Shown piece after piece: positions 46,459 to 54,821 of a stretch of DNA of 64,000 bases. The position numbers were made by a program, and so were the translations under genes. The DNA is from Bifidobacterium erythrocebi (GTDB taxonomy: Bacteria; Actinomycetota; Actinomycetes; Actinomycetales; Bifidobacteriaceae). The notes under the pieces were generated by a model. That model was not told the DNA's origin and made no database searches. It saw only the letters and a list, made by a program, of their open reading frames with translations. The stretch spans positions 451,068 to 515,067 of the forward strand of contig NZ_JAAIIF010000008.1 in NCBI RefSeq assembly GCF_012932675.1. The letters are read 5' to 3'. Each line of letters begins with the position of its first letter. The first letter of the stretch is position 1.

Positions 46459-46480
46459 AAAGCCTCCCGAAGGAGGCTTT
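46459..46480 (-). terminator. Terminator of the TAQTG surface protein gene
   Basis: Stem AAAGCCTCC / GGAGGCTTT with a CGAA loop; on the minus strand it runs into TTTTTTG. Confidence 0.9.
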
Positions 46481-46506
46481 CGCGAATCACAGGTTAATCG
46501 TTAGAT

Positions 46507-47073
46507 TCAGCGGCTCTTCTTGCGCAGGGCAAGGAAGGCGACACCGGCGATGGCCAGCAGGGCCACGACGATGACGTAGGGAACCACGGAGGCACCGGTC
46601 TGAGCGGTGTTGCCGGAGTTGGAGCCAGCGGCTGCGGCGCCGGCATTGGTGTTGCCGTTCACGGAGCAGGTTGCCGGGAAGTTCACGGTCTGGGAGCCAA
46701 CGGTAATGGCGTCGGCACCATCAGCGGACTTGGAAGCCTCCACGGTGACCTTGGCGTCCTTGCAGTTGAGGGTGGTGAGCTTGATGGTGACGGTGTGCGG
46801 GGTGTTCTCGCTTGCCGCCCACCAGCCGTAGGTCTTCTCGGCGGCAACGGTGACGTTGCTGACCAGGGAGTCGTCGACGGTCACGCCGACGTAGTGGTAG
46901 CCGGCATCATACGTGGCATCGTCCAGGGTGACGGTGATGGTCGCGGTGCCATCGGCGTTCGGGTTGGCGTTCACGGTTGCGGAATAATCATCTGCAAACG
47001 CGGACGGCGCCAGAGCGAACACGGACATCAGCGTCATAGCGATTGCCGCAAAAATAGCGGAGATCTTTCTCAT
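46507..47073 (-). CDS. Secreted surface protein with non-canonical TAQTG cell-wall signal
   Basis: A 188-aa protein of unknown function. It has a signal peptide (MRKISAIFAAIAMTLMSVFALAPSAFA), a beta-rich, Thr/Val-rich domain with two cysteines (LNCKDAK and PATCSVNG), an Asn/Ala/Gly-rich linker, and a C-terminal sorting-like end: TAQTGAS, a hydrophobic helix (VVPYVIVVALLAIAGVAFLAL) and RKKSR. The motif departs from LPxTG (T for L, A for P), closest to the LAxTG type of class E sortases. The start follows AAGGAC. Stands alone with its own terminator. Confidence 0.8.
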   Translation of the reverse strand: MRKISAIFAAIAMTLMSVFALAPSAFADDYSATVNANPNADGTATITVTLDDATYDAGYHYVGVTVDDSLVSNVTVAAEKTYGWWAASENTPHTVTIKLTTLNCKDAKVTVEASKSADGADAITVGSQTVNFPATCSVNGNTNAGAAAAGSNSGNTAQTGASVVPYVIVVALLAIAGVAFLALRKKSR

Positions 47074-47290
47074 CTCTTTTGTCCTTCCCACATGCGTTAT
47101 CCGCGCATGCAAAGTTTTACCGACGACCTGATCCTGATATGGTCAAGTCGTTCTTTGTCAGAGTAGCACGTTCCATGAACCTTTGCGTAACTTCCACCAA
47201 CGGACGGAAAGAAAACGTATGTCGCTTGACAGGTGACGGCTGTGCTGTCACCATATAGGTGAGTTCATTAGATAAACTAAAAGGGGCGAT

Positions 47291-47557
47291 ATGAGGGAAC
47301 CGACGGAACCAAGTCTGCAGACCGGCGAGAACACACTTATCGATCTTCATCAAATCGATGAGAGCACATCGCTGATCGAGGTGGAGGAACCGCAGGAGTC
47401 GCGCCATAGAGGCGGCCACCTGAGCGCGGAGCATATGGAGAGAATCCATCGCCGGCACCGCCGTGAGCGTTTTCTGATCAAACTGGATCTTGCCCTGCTC
47501 ATTGTCGTCTGCGCATGCGCCGGCGGAATTCTCTTCGGTCTGCAGTTCCTGCAGTAG
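47291..47557 (+). CDS. Small tail-anchored membrane protein, unknown
   Basis: 88-aa protein with a charged, His/Arg/Glu-rich cytosolic part and one C-terminal membrane helix (LDLALLIVVCACAGGILFGL). The start follows AAAAGGGG at a good distance. It converges with the DUF4012 gene (17-bp gap). No family recognised. Confidence 0.6.
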   Translation: MREPTEPSLQTGENTLIDLHQIDESTSLIEVEEPQESRHRGGHLSAEHMERIHRRHRRERFLIKLDLALLIVVCACAGGILFGLQFLQ

Positions 47558-47573
47558 TGTCTTTTGCCGCGCC

Positions 47574-49505
47574 CTACTGCAAAAGCGGCGTCTGGCGCAG
47601 CACGGTCTGCCCCGGCACCGACCCCGCGGCCGTGTACACCGTGGCCGTGATCTCGTAGCTCTGGCCTGGCTTCAGATTCACCTGCTTGGAGACCACCGTC
47701 AGTCCGTCATGCAGGCTGTAATCGTCGCCCTTTTGACCATCAGGCCCCGCCGAATACTCCGGCACTGCGCCGCCGGCAGGTACGTACAGGTAGTTGATGA
47801 GCTGAATATCGCCCTTCTGGGCACCGTTCTCCAATGCACCGACCACATAACCCGGCACCTTGTCCACATCGGCCTCATTCAACGTATTGCGCAGGCTGAT
47901 CGTAATCTCATGCTTCTCACGCCCGTCCGCATACGTTTCCGCAACGGTGTCGGTCACCTTGCGTTCAAGATACCAGTCCATCTTGGAACCCATAGCGTCG
48001 TTGAAATACACGCCGATGACCTGCTTGGGGGCCGTCCCTCCCATATATTTGGGCGACTGCGCGGTGATCAGGCTTCCGCTCACGTCGGTGCCGGTCAGTA
48101 CGGCCTGCTCATCGGCGTGCGCGCTCCATACATACGCATGCCCCTGTTCGGCCGCGGCTGCCAGTTGCTTGACCAGCTGCATCGACTGGCTGCCCTGCAT
48201 GTGCAGCATGCGGTCGAAGGCGGCCTTGGCCGCGAGGGAGAAGAACGCGTCCTGGTCCTCCGGGTCGGGCAATGCGGCGTATGCCTCGTTCAGCAGAACA
48301 CGCGAGGTGCTTTGCCCATCCAGCACCGGCGAATAGTTCTTGTAGCTCACCTGCACGGATCCCACCACGGACAGCATCCGCTGCAGCATCACGGGGTCGA
48401 TGCTGATCACGCCGTCGATCTGCTGACCGAAACGCTGCTCCCACATGGCCTTGGCGATGGTCCCCGTACGCTGGAAGTCGGGCGTGAAGTTCACGTCCTG
48501 CGGCTTGCGGCCGAGCTTGTCGCCATACAGGGCGAGCTCGTTCGCGCTGAGCTCGGTCACCGGGGAGTCGAATCCCTCCAACTCGCCTTCGGACACAAAA
48601 TCATTGAGCGTGAGCCTGCCGTTCTGCACGGTGACGGTTCCCCACGAGCCGGCGACGCCACCGGTGGCACGGAGCTCCGCATTGCCTTGCGCCAGAATGA
48701 GATAGGTTCTGGTCTCGTTGGGGTTATTCAATCCGAGCATGCTGGGCAGAAGCTTCATGGCGCGGGACAGGCTGTCGCTTGTCTGGGCGACGGTGTCCAT
48801 CTTCTTCTGTGCGGGCGTGAGCGCGTTCCTCAGCGCACGAATCGTCACGCCGTCGATGGATTGGAACTTCGTATTCGCCTTCTGCACGATGGCGTTCGCC
48901 TTGATGAGTTTGGCGGACACCTTGTCGATGCCGGGCATCGCGATTGCGGAATCGTGGACGCTGAACCACGATTGGTCGATGTTCCCGGCGGCGTCCACCA
49001 TCAATGGCAGCGCGTCATGCGAAAGATCGTGCAGCGACTCCACGGCGGTGCGTACGGCGGTGACATCCGCGCCATACCGGGGAACCGCGCCCATCATGCG
49101 CCAGATCGGATTGTTGGTGTTCGCGTATGCGACGCCGATGTGCTTGTCGAGATCCTTCACCGTGGTACCGAGCGAGGAAGCGGCCTTGCCATTGGTGAGG
49201 TCTATGTTGCCGAGCGAGGATACGGTGGCGGATGCCGACTTGACCTCCTTGGCCACGACAACGGCGGAAACCGCGAAATACACCCCCGTCAGGATGATGG
49301 CGGAAAGCACGACCGCCACGACGATCAGCACGATGTCGCGAACGCGACGCTTGGCGCGGTGCCTGTGGCGTCCGCCAGCTCTTCTCGGCCCATGCGCCCC
49401 GTGCTCTCCATGCTCTCCATGCACGTTGCCTGACTCGTTCACGCCCCTACCGTAAACGACGTCATCGTATGACTGTTCCGTATTCAAATCTTCAATCTCT
49501 GCCAC
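47574..49505 (-). CDS. DUF4012 membrane-anchored protein
   Basis: 643-aa protein with a His/Gly-rich cytosolic start (HGEHGEHGAHG), one membrane helix (DIVLIVVAVVLSAIILTGVYFAV) and a long extracellular domain of the DUF4012 family, which is frequent near actinobacterial exopolysaccharide genes but not characterised. Family marks include NETRTYLILAQGNAELRATGG and DGVISIDPVMLQRML. It lies downstream of the tyrosine autokinase gene on the same strand, separated by a long palindrome. Role in surface polysaccharide is an inference from neighbours. Confidence 0.85.
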   Translation of the reverse strand: MAEIEDLNTEQSYDDVVYGRGVNESGNVHGEHGEHGAHGPRRAGGRHRHRAKRRVRDIVLIVVAVVLSAIILTGVYFAVSAVVVAKEVKSASATVSSLGNIDLTNGKAASSLGTTVKDLDKHIGVAYANTNNPIWRMMGAVPRYGADVTAVRTAVESLHDLSHDALPLMVDAAGNIDQSWFSVHDSAIAMPGIDKVSAKLIKANAIVQKANTKFQSIDGVTIRALRNALTPAQKKMDTVAQTSDSLSRAMKLLPSMLGLNNPNETRTYLILAQGNAELRATGGVAGSWGTVTVQNGRLTLNDFVSEGELEGFDSPVTELSANELALYGDKLGRKPQDVNFTPDFQRTGTIAKAMWEQRFGQQIDGVISIDPVMLQRMLSVVGSVQVSYKNYSPVLDGQSTSRVLLNEAYAALPDPEDQDAFFSLAAKAAFDRMLHMQGSQSMQLVKQLAAAAEQGHAYVWSAHADEQAVLTGTDVSGSLITAQSPKYMGGTAPKQVIGVYFNDAMGSKMDWYLERKVTDTVAETYADGREKHEITISLRNTLNEADVDKVPGYVVGALENGAQKGDIQLINYLYVPAGGAVPEYSAGPDGQKGDDYSLHDGLTVVSKQVNLKPGQSYEITATVYTAAGSVPGQTVLRQTPLLQ

Positions 49506-49661
49506 GCCGCCACTGTATCAGCAGGGGTGTCTCCCTCCGCCAGGCCTATATCACCGCGCATAATGAGACGGTACGCGCGCTGAAGCGCATTGTCGCCGCG
49601 GTTGTCTGAGTTTCCGAAATAATCGGCGACCGTTCCTCTCGCAAAACGAGCGAATATACGA

Positions 49662-49707
49662 GTTGGGCCCTGTCCCGTATGGATTTCCATACGGGACAGG
49701 GCCCAAC
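49662..49707. terminator. Perfect 22-bp palindrome after the tyrosine autokinase gene
   Basis: Arms 49662-49683 and 49686-49707 are perfectly complementary over 22 bp (GTTGGGCCCTGTCCC...) with a 2-nt loop. It lies between the autokinase stop and the DUF4012 start, with no T-run. Probably a terminator, unusually long and exact. Confidence 0.7.
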
Positions 49708-49762
49708 ATCAACCGGTGTGATTCGCCGGAGCAAATCAGCCGTATCACAACGGCGGGGCATG

Positions 49763-51337
49763 TCACTTGCCGCGCTTGCGTGAACGCCTGTGCTTCTTTC
49801 TGCTCTTGCTGTCTTCCTTGCCGTATTCGCCCTTGTTGTAGTACGAACCGTAGTAGTAGTAATTGCCGTAGCCGCGGCCGTGCTTTTCGTCGGCGAGGTT
49901 GAACACGTAGCCGAGCAGCGGCACGTCGAGTTCGCGCAGTTCGTTGACGGCGCCGCGCAGGGCGCTCTTGTAGGTAACGCCGCGTGCCGAGACCATGACC
50001 ACGCCGTTGCCCATCTGGCCGAACACGGCGGCATCGTTCGCCACGGACATAGGCGTGGTGTCGATGATCACGTAGTCGTACTGCTGCACGGCCTGGTGCA
50101 CGAGCTCGTGCATGATGCGGGAGTTGAGCAGCACGGAGGCGTTCTGGATGCGCGGGCCGGCAGGCATGATGTGCAGGTTCGGCTTCCAGTAGCGCTGCAC
50201 CACGTCCTTGACGCTGGCCTGGTTGCTCAGCACGTGGGCGAGGCCGACGTTACCTTCAAGACCGAGGCGCTTGGCCACGGACGGGTGGCGCAGGTCGGCG
50301 TCGATGAGCAGCACGGATGCACCGTTCTCGGCAAGCGCGGCGGCCAGATTGCACGATATCGTGGTCTTGCCTTCGGACGGCATGGACGAGGTGATGACGA
50401 TCAGGCGGCCCTTGTCGCCGTCCTTGGAGGTGACGAACGAAAGGTTGGTGCGCATGCGGCGGAATTCCTCGGCGATGGCACCGTCCGGCTTGGTGACGAT
50501 GACCGGCTTGGTGCCGTTGAGGGCGTCGTCCTTGGGGATGACGCCGGCGACGCTGCCGTTGGGGTCGATGGACTGCAGGTCCATGATGTCCTGCAGCTTG
50601 CGGGCCAGCAGGTCGCGCACGAGCGCGGCGAAGATGCCAAGCACGATGCCCGCGACGACGGCCACGGCGATGTTGAGCTTGGTGTTCGGCGAGCTTTGCG
50701 AGACCGGCGTCTTGGCTTTCTGTACCACGGACAGCTTCACCATGGATTTCTTGCCGGAGGCGTACAGCTCGGACGACACGACTCTCGACAGGGACTGCGA
50801 TATCTCGTTGGCGAGCTGGGCGGAAAGCGCCGGGTCGGTGGCCTCGACGGCGACGTTGAGCATATAGGTGTCGGTGGGGTTGGTGGCGGTCACCATCGTG
50901 GCGAGATCATCGGCGGTGATGGTGCTGTTGCCCAAGTTATCGACCACGGGCTGCAGTACGGCCTCGGTCTTGACCAGATCCGGGTAGCTCTTGAGCTGGG
51001 TGGCGATGTAGGTGCCTGCCGTGCTCTGGCTGCTGACGCTGCTGTCGAGCGCGTCGGCGGTGGTGTTGTTGTAGCTGGCGAACAGCTGGGCGGTGGCCGT
51101 GTACTTCTTCTGCGCGGTCAGCGTGTATGCGGTCACGCCGACGACGACGAGCACGAACACCAATATCGCGGTGAACATGTGCTTGCCGACGATGCGGATC
51201 AGATCCATCAGGGTCATGCCCTCGTCCGCGTCCGATTCGGTCCGTTCCGTGAGAACCACGTTCTGCGTCTGCGGTGCTGCGTCGGTACGGTTCTCGGGGA
51301 TAAGAATGCTGTTCTGTTGAGCTTGTTCCTCAGCCAC
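49763..51337 (-). CDS. Polysaccharide co-polymerase / tyrosine autokinase (Wzz-BY-kinase fusion)
   Basis: Controls chain length and export of a surface polysaccharide through reversible tyrosine phosphorylation. The protein has a Wzz domain between two membrane helices (MFTAILVFVLVVVGVTAYTL and NIAVAVVAGIVLGIFAALV) and a cytosolic BY-kinase with Walker A SSMPSEGKTT, Walker A-prime VLLIDADLRHPS and Walker B YVIIDTTP. The tail has a tyrosine cluster (YGNYYYYGSYYNKGEY) and a basic end. A GTG at 51337 with AGGAGAG before it is the preferred start (524 aa); an ATG at 51367 lacks such a site. No glycosyltransferase genes are nearby in the window. Confidence 0.9.
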   Translation of the reverse strand: MAEEQAQQNSILIPENRTDAAPQTQNVVLTERTESDADEGMTLMDLIRIVGKHMFTAILVFVLVVVGVTAYTLTAQKKYTATAQLFASYNNTTADALDSSVSSQSTAGTYIATQLKSYPDLVKTEAVLQPVVDNLGNSTITADDLATMVTATNPTDTYMLNVAVEATDPALSAQLANEISQSLSRVVSSELYASGKKSMVKLSVVQKAKTPVSQSSPNTKLNIAVAVVAGIVLGIFAALVRDLLARKLQDIMDLQSIDPNGSVAGVIPKDDALNGTKPVIVTKPDGAIAEEFRRMRTNLSFVTSKDGDKGRLIVITSSMPSEGKTTISCNLAAALAENGASVLLIDADLRHPSVAKRLGLEGNVGLAHVLSNQASVKDVVQRYWKPNLHIMPAGPRIQNASVLLNSRIMHELVHQAVQQYDYVIIDTTPMSVANDAAVFGQMGNGVVMVSARGVTYKSALRGAVNELRELDVPLLGYVFNLADEKHGRGYGNYYYYGSYYNKGEYGKEDSKSRKKHRRSRKRGK

Positions 51338-51547
51338 GCTTCTCTCCTGTCTGACTGTCTCAATCATTCGCAGTGTACGGCTAAGGGGGGATTAACACAG
51401 AGAACTTTAAGATTTTGAATCAACAAATTCACAAGGAGTGTGGGATGGATACGCGTCGCGGGCCGGGGTGGCCTGCCCGATCCGGCATCGCTGTTGCCAT
51501 TCCCGCCGTTGCAGGCGCTGCCGTTGCTACCGCCGCCGGCACCGCCG

Positions 51548-52468
51548 TCAGACGGTGATGCGCAGGTAGGAGCGGTCGTCGAAGGAGTCGAGCCCCGGTT
51601 CGAAGCCCTTGGTCGAGGGGAAACGGCGTACGAGATGCGGGTCGCTGGCCTTGAGGTCCGCGAGCGCCGTTTCGGATTGGCTGAGGGTCGGTTCGAGGAA
51701 TGGGTAGCCGTCGCTGGCGAGTACGATGTCGTCGCCGGGGTCGACGTGCAGTACGCGTATGGGGTATTGGGGGTCGGTGTAGCCGTCGAAGACGAAGTAG
51801 CCGTATTCGCCGCGCTGGTTGGCGAAGGCCGATTGCATGCGCAGGAACGGCATGATGGCGTCGCGGCTCGGGTCGGTGCCGGGGTGGCCGGCATCTGCTG
51901 TGGTGTTTCCGGTTCCGCTGTCTTCGAGTTGCTGCGCCTGCCAGACGAAGCTGCGTAGTGCGGAGAGCAGTTCGTCCGTTTTCTTCATGGTGGGGATGCG
52001 TTGTCCGTTGATCATGGCCTGGCAGTCGCCGAACAGCCAGATCTCGTGTGCCGCCGCGCTGTAGACGACGGCATTGGCTTGGAGGCGTTCCACGGGGTGT
52101 GTGGCGAAGAAGTCAGCGCTGCGGGTGGGGTGGGTGCGGTAGCGTGCACGCAGTGCCTTGTCGATGCGGCGTTGCATGGCGCGCATGCCCCATGCCTCTT
52201 CGCTTGCACCGTCCTGTTCCGGGTCCTCGTGCAGGAAGGTCTCCGCGCTTACGCCCGTGTCCGTTTCCACGTCCATGGCCGCGATCGTTTCGATCACCGT
52301 GTTCTTGGCGACGACTCCGGGCGATGACGTCCATAGGTTCATGCGGCTTTTGCTGGTCACGCCGTCGACCACCGCCGCGAACGTGCGCCCTACGAAGATG
52401 CCGTCCTCGTCGAGTGTTTCGTCGCCGTGCTTGCCGTGCAGATACCGTTCGCTGACCGTTATCGTCAT
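51548..52468 (-). CDS. PP2C-like (PPM family) protein phosphatase, divergent
   Basis: 306-aa protein with PP2C-type signatures: VVDGVTSKS near residue 33 (metal-binding Asp-Gly), WLFGDCQAMING (the GD motif) and DIVLASDGYPFL (SDG motif). Overall it is divergent, so assignment rests on these three motifs in the right order. Substrate unknown; it could reverse protein phosphorylation, perhaps with the neighbouring kinase, but BY-kinases normally pair with tyrosine phosphatases. The start MTITVSERYL at 52468 follows GAGGAGG. Confidence 0.65.
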   Translation of the reverse strand: MTITVSERYLHGKHGDETLDEDGIFVGRTFAAVVDGVTSKSRMNLWTSSPGVVAKNTVIETIAAMDVETDTGVSAETFLHEDPEQDGASEEAWGMRAMQRRIDKALRARYRTHPTRSADFFATHPVERLQANAVVYSAAAHEIWLFGDCQAMINGQRIPTMKKTDELLSALRSFVWQAQQLEDSGTGNTTADAGHPGTDPSRDAIMPFLRMQSAFANQRGEYGYFVFDGYTDPQYPIRVLHVDPGDDIVLASDGYPFLEPTLSQSETALADLKASDPHLVRRFPSTKGFEPGLDSFDDRSYLRITV

Positions 52469-52564
52469 CGTGCGCCTCCTCGCAGCCGACTGTTCCGTCC
52501 GGGCGTTTTCCTGCCGTCTTCCGTTATATGCGTTGCATGTGACGGTTCTGGCTTGGCCTGATAA

Positions 52565-54016
52565 TCACCGCGTTTCCGTATGTTTGCGCACCTCCGGCAG
52601 CAGCACAACGAACAGTATGACCGCGAGGATCGCGGTGAGCAGGTCGGCCATGGCCTGTGCGGCAATCACGCCATGGTAGCCGGCGAGCGCGCGCCCTGCG
52701 AACAGGGTGATGGCGAGCATCACGCCCTGGCGGCTGATGGAGAGCAGCAGTGCGCCGATCGCCTTGCCTGCGGATTGGAAGGTGCAGGTGGTGACCAGTA
52801 CGATCGCCACGCATACGGTGCTCAGCAGCTGGACGCGCAGCATGCCCGCGCCGAGTTCGACGATGTGCGCGTCGGTGCTGAAGAAGCCCATGAGCGGGTG
52901 GGCGAAGGCGATGAGCAGGGCTGTCATGGCGAGGGCGAGGATGGCGAGGAACGAGTAGGCGAATCTGAGCAGCGCCCTGAGGCGTGGCATGTTGCCGGCG
53001 CCGTAGTTGTAGCCGGTGAGCGGTTGGCCGCCGAATGCGAAGGCGACGAGGATCATGATGGCGATCATGACGATCTTGAGGGCGATGCCCATGGCCGCGA
53101 CCGCGTCGTTGCCGTATGGCAGGAGGAACAGGTTGACCATGACGATGCCGAGGCTTTGCATGAGGTTGGTGACGGATGCGGGGATGCCGATGGCGAGGAT
53201 GCCGCCGGTTTCGTGGCGGGTGATGTCGAGTCTGCGGCCGAGGAACATAAGGCGTGGGTCGATGGACAGGTTGCGGCTGCGTTTGAGAAGGAACCAGATG
53301 TAGTAGGCGTCGGTGCAGATGTTGGCGATGACGGTGGCACCCGCGGAGCCGGCCGCGCCCCAGCCGAGCACGTGGATGAACAGCGGGTTGAGGCAGATGT
53401 TGATGAGGGTGCCGGCGATCGAGCCGATGGCCGATGGCGTGGCGAATCCTTCGGTACGCAGCAGGTTGGTCGGGGTCATCGACACGATGATGAACGGCGA
53501 GCCGATGATGATGAGCGTGTAGAACTGCGAGGCGTATTCCCAGGTGGAGCTGTCCGCGCCGAGCATGGCGAGGATCGGGCCGCGGAAGACGAGTCCCAAT
53601 ACGATGACGATGACGCCGGTGAGCACGGCTCCCCAGAAGCAGAAGACGCTCAGGCGCCTGCCGTCGTCGTAGCGGCCCTGGCCGTAGAGGCGGGAGATCA
53701 CGGAGCTGCCGCCGAGGCCGAAGATGTCTCCGAGGGCGATCATGACGGTGAACACGGGGGTGGCGATGGCCACGCCGGCCACCATGCTCGTGTTGCCGGT
53801 GTGGGCGATGAAGTAGGTGTCGACCGTGTTGTAGACGAGGGTGACCATCATGCTGAGTACGACGGGGATGGCCAAGGTCATGTATGCGCGCGGAATGGGC
53901 GTCTTTTCGAACAGTTCGTTATCCATAACAGGCGTAGAGAGTACAACTCCGGCCGAGACAAGCGTGCCGTGTGCGTGCGTCGTGGCAGGCGCTGGCGCAT
54001 GCGCGTTTGCCGGCAT
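52565..54016 (-). CDS. MATE family efflux transporter
   Basis: Twelve-helix multidrug/toxin antiporter of the MATE family, 483 aa. The body begins MDNELFEKTPIPRAYMTLAIPVVLSMMVTLVYNTVDTYFI, typical of the DinF/NorM-like group, with later FGLGGSSVISRLYGQGR and GQPLTGYNYGAG. The ATG at 54016 has AGGAAG before it and gives an Ala/His-rich 30-residue lead; the ATG at 53926, where the family usually starts, lacks a ribosome site. Substrate unknown. Divergent from the yccF-like gene. Confidence 0.9.
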   Translation of the reverse strand: MPANAHAPAPATTHAHGTLVSAGVVLSTPVMDNELFEKTPIPRAYMTLAIPVVLSMMVTLVYNTVDTYFIAHTGNTSMVAGVAIATPVFTVMIALGDIFGLGGSSVISRLYGQGRYDDGRRLSVFCFWGAVLTGVIVIVLGLVFRGPILAMLGADSSTWEYASQFYTLIIIGSPFIIVSMTPTNLLRTEGFATPSAIGSIAGTLINICLNPLFIHVLGWGAAGSAGATVIANICTDAYYIWFLLKRSRNLSIDPRLMFLGRRLDITRHETGGILAIGIPASVTNLMQSLGIVMVNLFLLPYGNDAVAAMGIALKIVMIAIMILVAFAFGGQPLTGYNYGAGNMPRLRALLRFAYSFLAILALAMTALLIAFAHPLMGFFSTDAHIVELGAGMLRVQLLSTVCVAIVLVTTCTFQSAGKAIGALLLSISRQGVMLAITLFAGRALAGYHGVIAAQAMADLLTAILAVILFVVLLPEVRKHTETR

Positions 54017-54048
54017 GCCCGCTTCCTGTTGTCCGTTACCATGCTGGT

Positions 54049-54417
54049 ATGAGACTTCTTGGCAATATTCTGTGGTTGATTCTGGGAGGCCTGATGCTTG
54101 CGATCGGCTGGGCCGTGATCGGGCTGGTGCTGTGCGTCACCGTCATCGGCATTCCGCTGGGCATACAGGCGTTCAAGATGGCGGGGCTGACGCTCACCCC
54201 GTTCGGCAAGACCGTGGTGTATGGCGGCGGCGTGGGATCGGTGCTGGCCAACATCGTGTGGTTCGCGCTGGCCGGCGTGTGGATGGCGCTCGGCTACGTG
54301 GTCGCCGGACTGCTGAACTGCGTCACCATCGTCGGTATTCCGTTCGGCATCCAGTCGTTCAAAATGGCCAAGCTGGCCCTGTGGCCATTCGGCTCGCAGA
54401 TCTACGCGGCGAACTAG
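54049..54417 (+). CDS. YccF domain membrane protein
   Basis: 122-aa inner membrane protein with two tandem YccF repeats: GNILWLILGGLMLAIGWAV...CVTVIGIPLGIQAFKMA...LTPFG and NIVWFALAGVWMALGYVV...CVTIVGIPFGIQSFKMA...LWPFG. Function unknown. The repeat structure makes the family call secure. It starts 32 bp from the divergent MATE gene. Confidence 0.9.
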   Translation: MRLLGNILWLILGGLMLAIGWAVIGLVLCVTVIGIPLGIQAFKMAGLTLTPFGKTVVYGGGVGSVLANIVWFALAGVWMALGYVVAGLLNCVTIVGIPFGIQSFKMAKLALWPFGSQIYAAN

Positions 54418-54500
54418 CCATCCTCTCCCCCAAGCACCATGAAATACCTTATTCCCCACAACCCTTGTGCTTCGACGGTTTTCCTGTTATGTGTGGAGGT

Positions 54501-54821
54501 ATGACCATCCCACAAAACCCCGGTATTACAGGCAAGACGCATGAGCGGTCGAAGCCAGGCACCCCCACGACGGCATTATGCGACTGCCCGCGCGGCACGC
54601 ATGCCGTCATCGACAGCATCAGCCTGGACGAGCGACATCGTTTCCGCCTGTACGAGATCGGCCTGGCACCGGGGGCGCAACTGAGGATCATGCAGCGGGG
54701 AGCATTCGGAGGCCGTGTCGTCGCGCTCGGAGGGGAACGCGTCGCACTGGATCACAGCACCGCGCGGGCCATCCGCGTACGGACCGTCCAGGACAAGACA
54801 ACCGGAAAGACCAACGCATAA
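54501..54821 (+). CDS. feoA: FeoA, ferrous iron transport accessory protein
   Basis: Small SH3-like cytosolic partner of FeoB, 106 aa. After a loose N-terminus with ALCDCPRGTHAVID comes the FeoA fold: LDERHRFRLYEIGLAPGAQLRIMQRGAFGGRVVALGGERVALDHSTARAIRV. A GGAGG sits directly against the ATG at 54501, too close for normal use; an ATG at 54489 would add four residues. The stop overlaps the feoB start (TAATGA), so the pair is translationally coupled. Confidence 0.88.
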   Translation: MTIPQNPGITGKTHERSKPGTPTTALCDCPRGTHAVIDSISLDERHRFRLYEIGLAPGAQLRIMQRGAFGGRVVALGGERVALDHSTARAIRVRTVQDKTTGKTNA

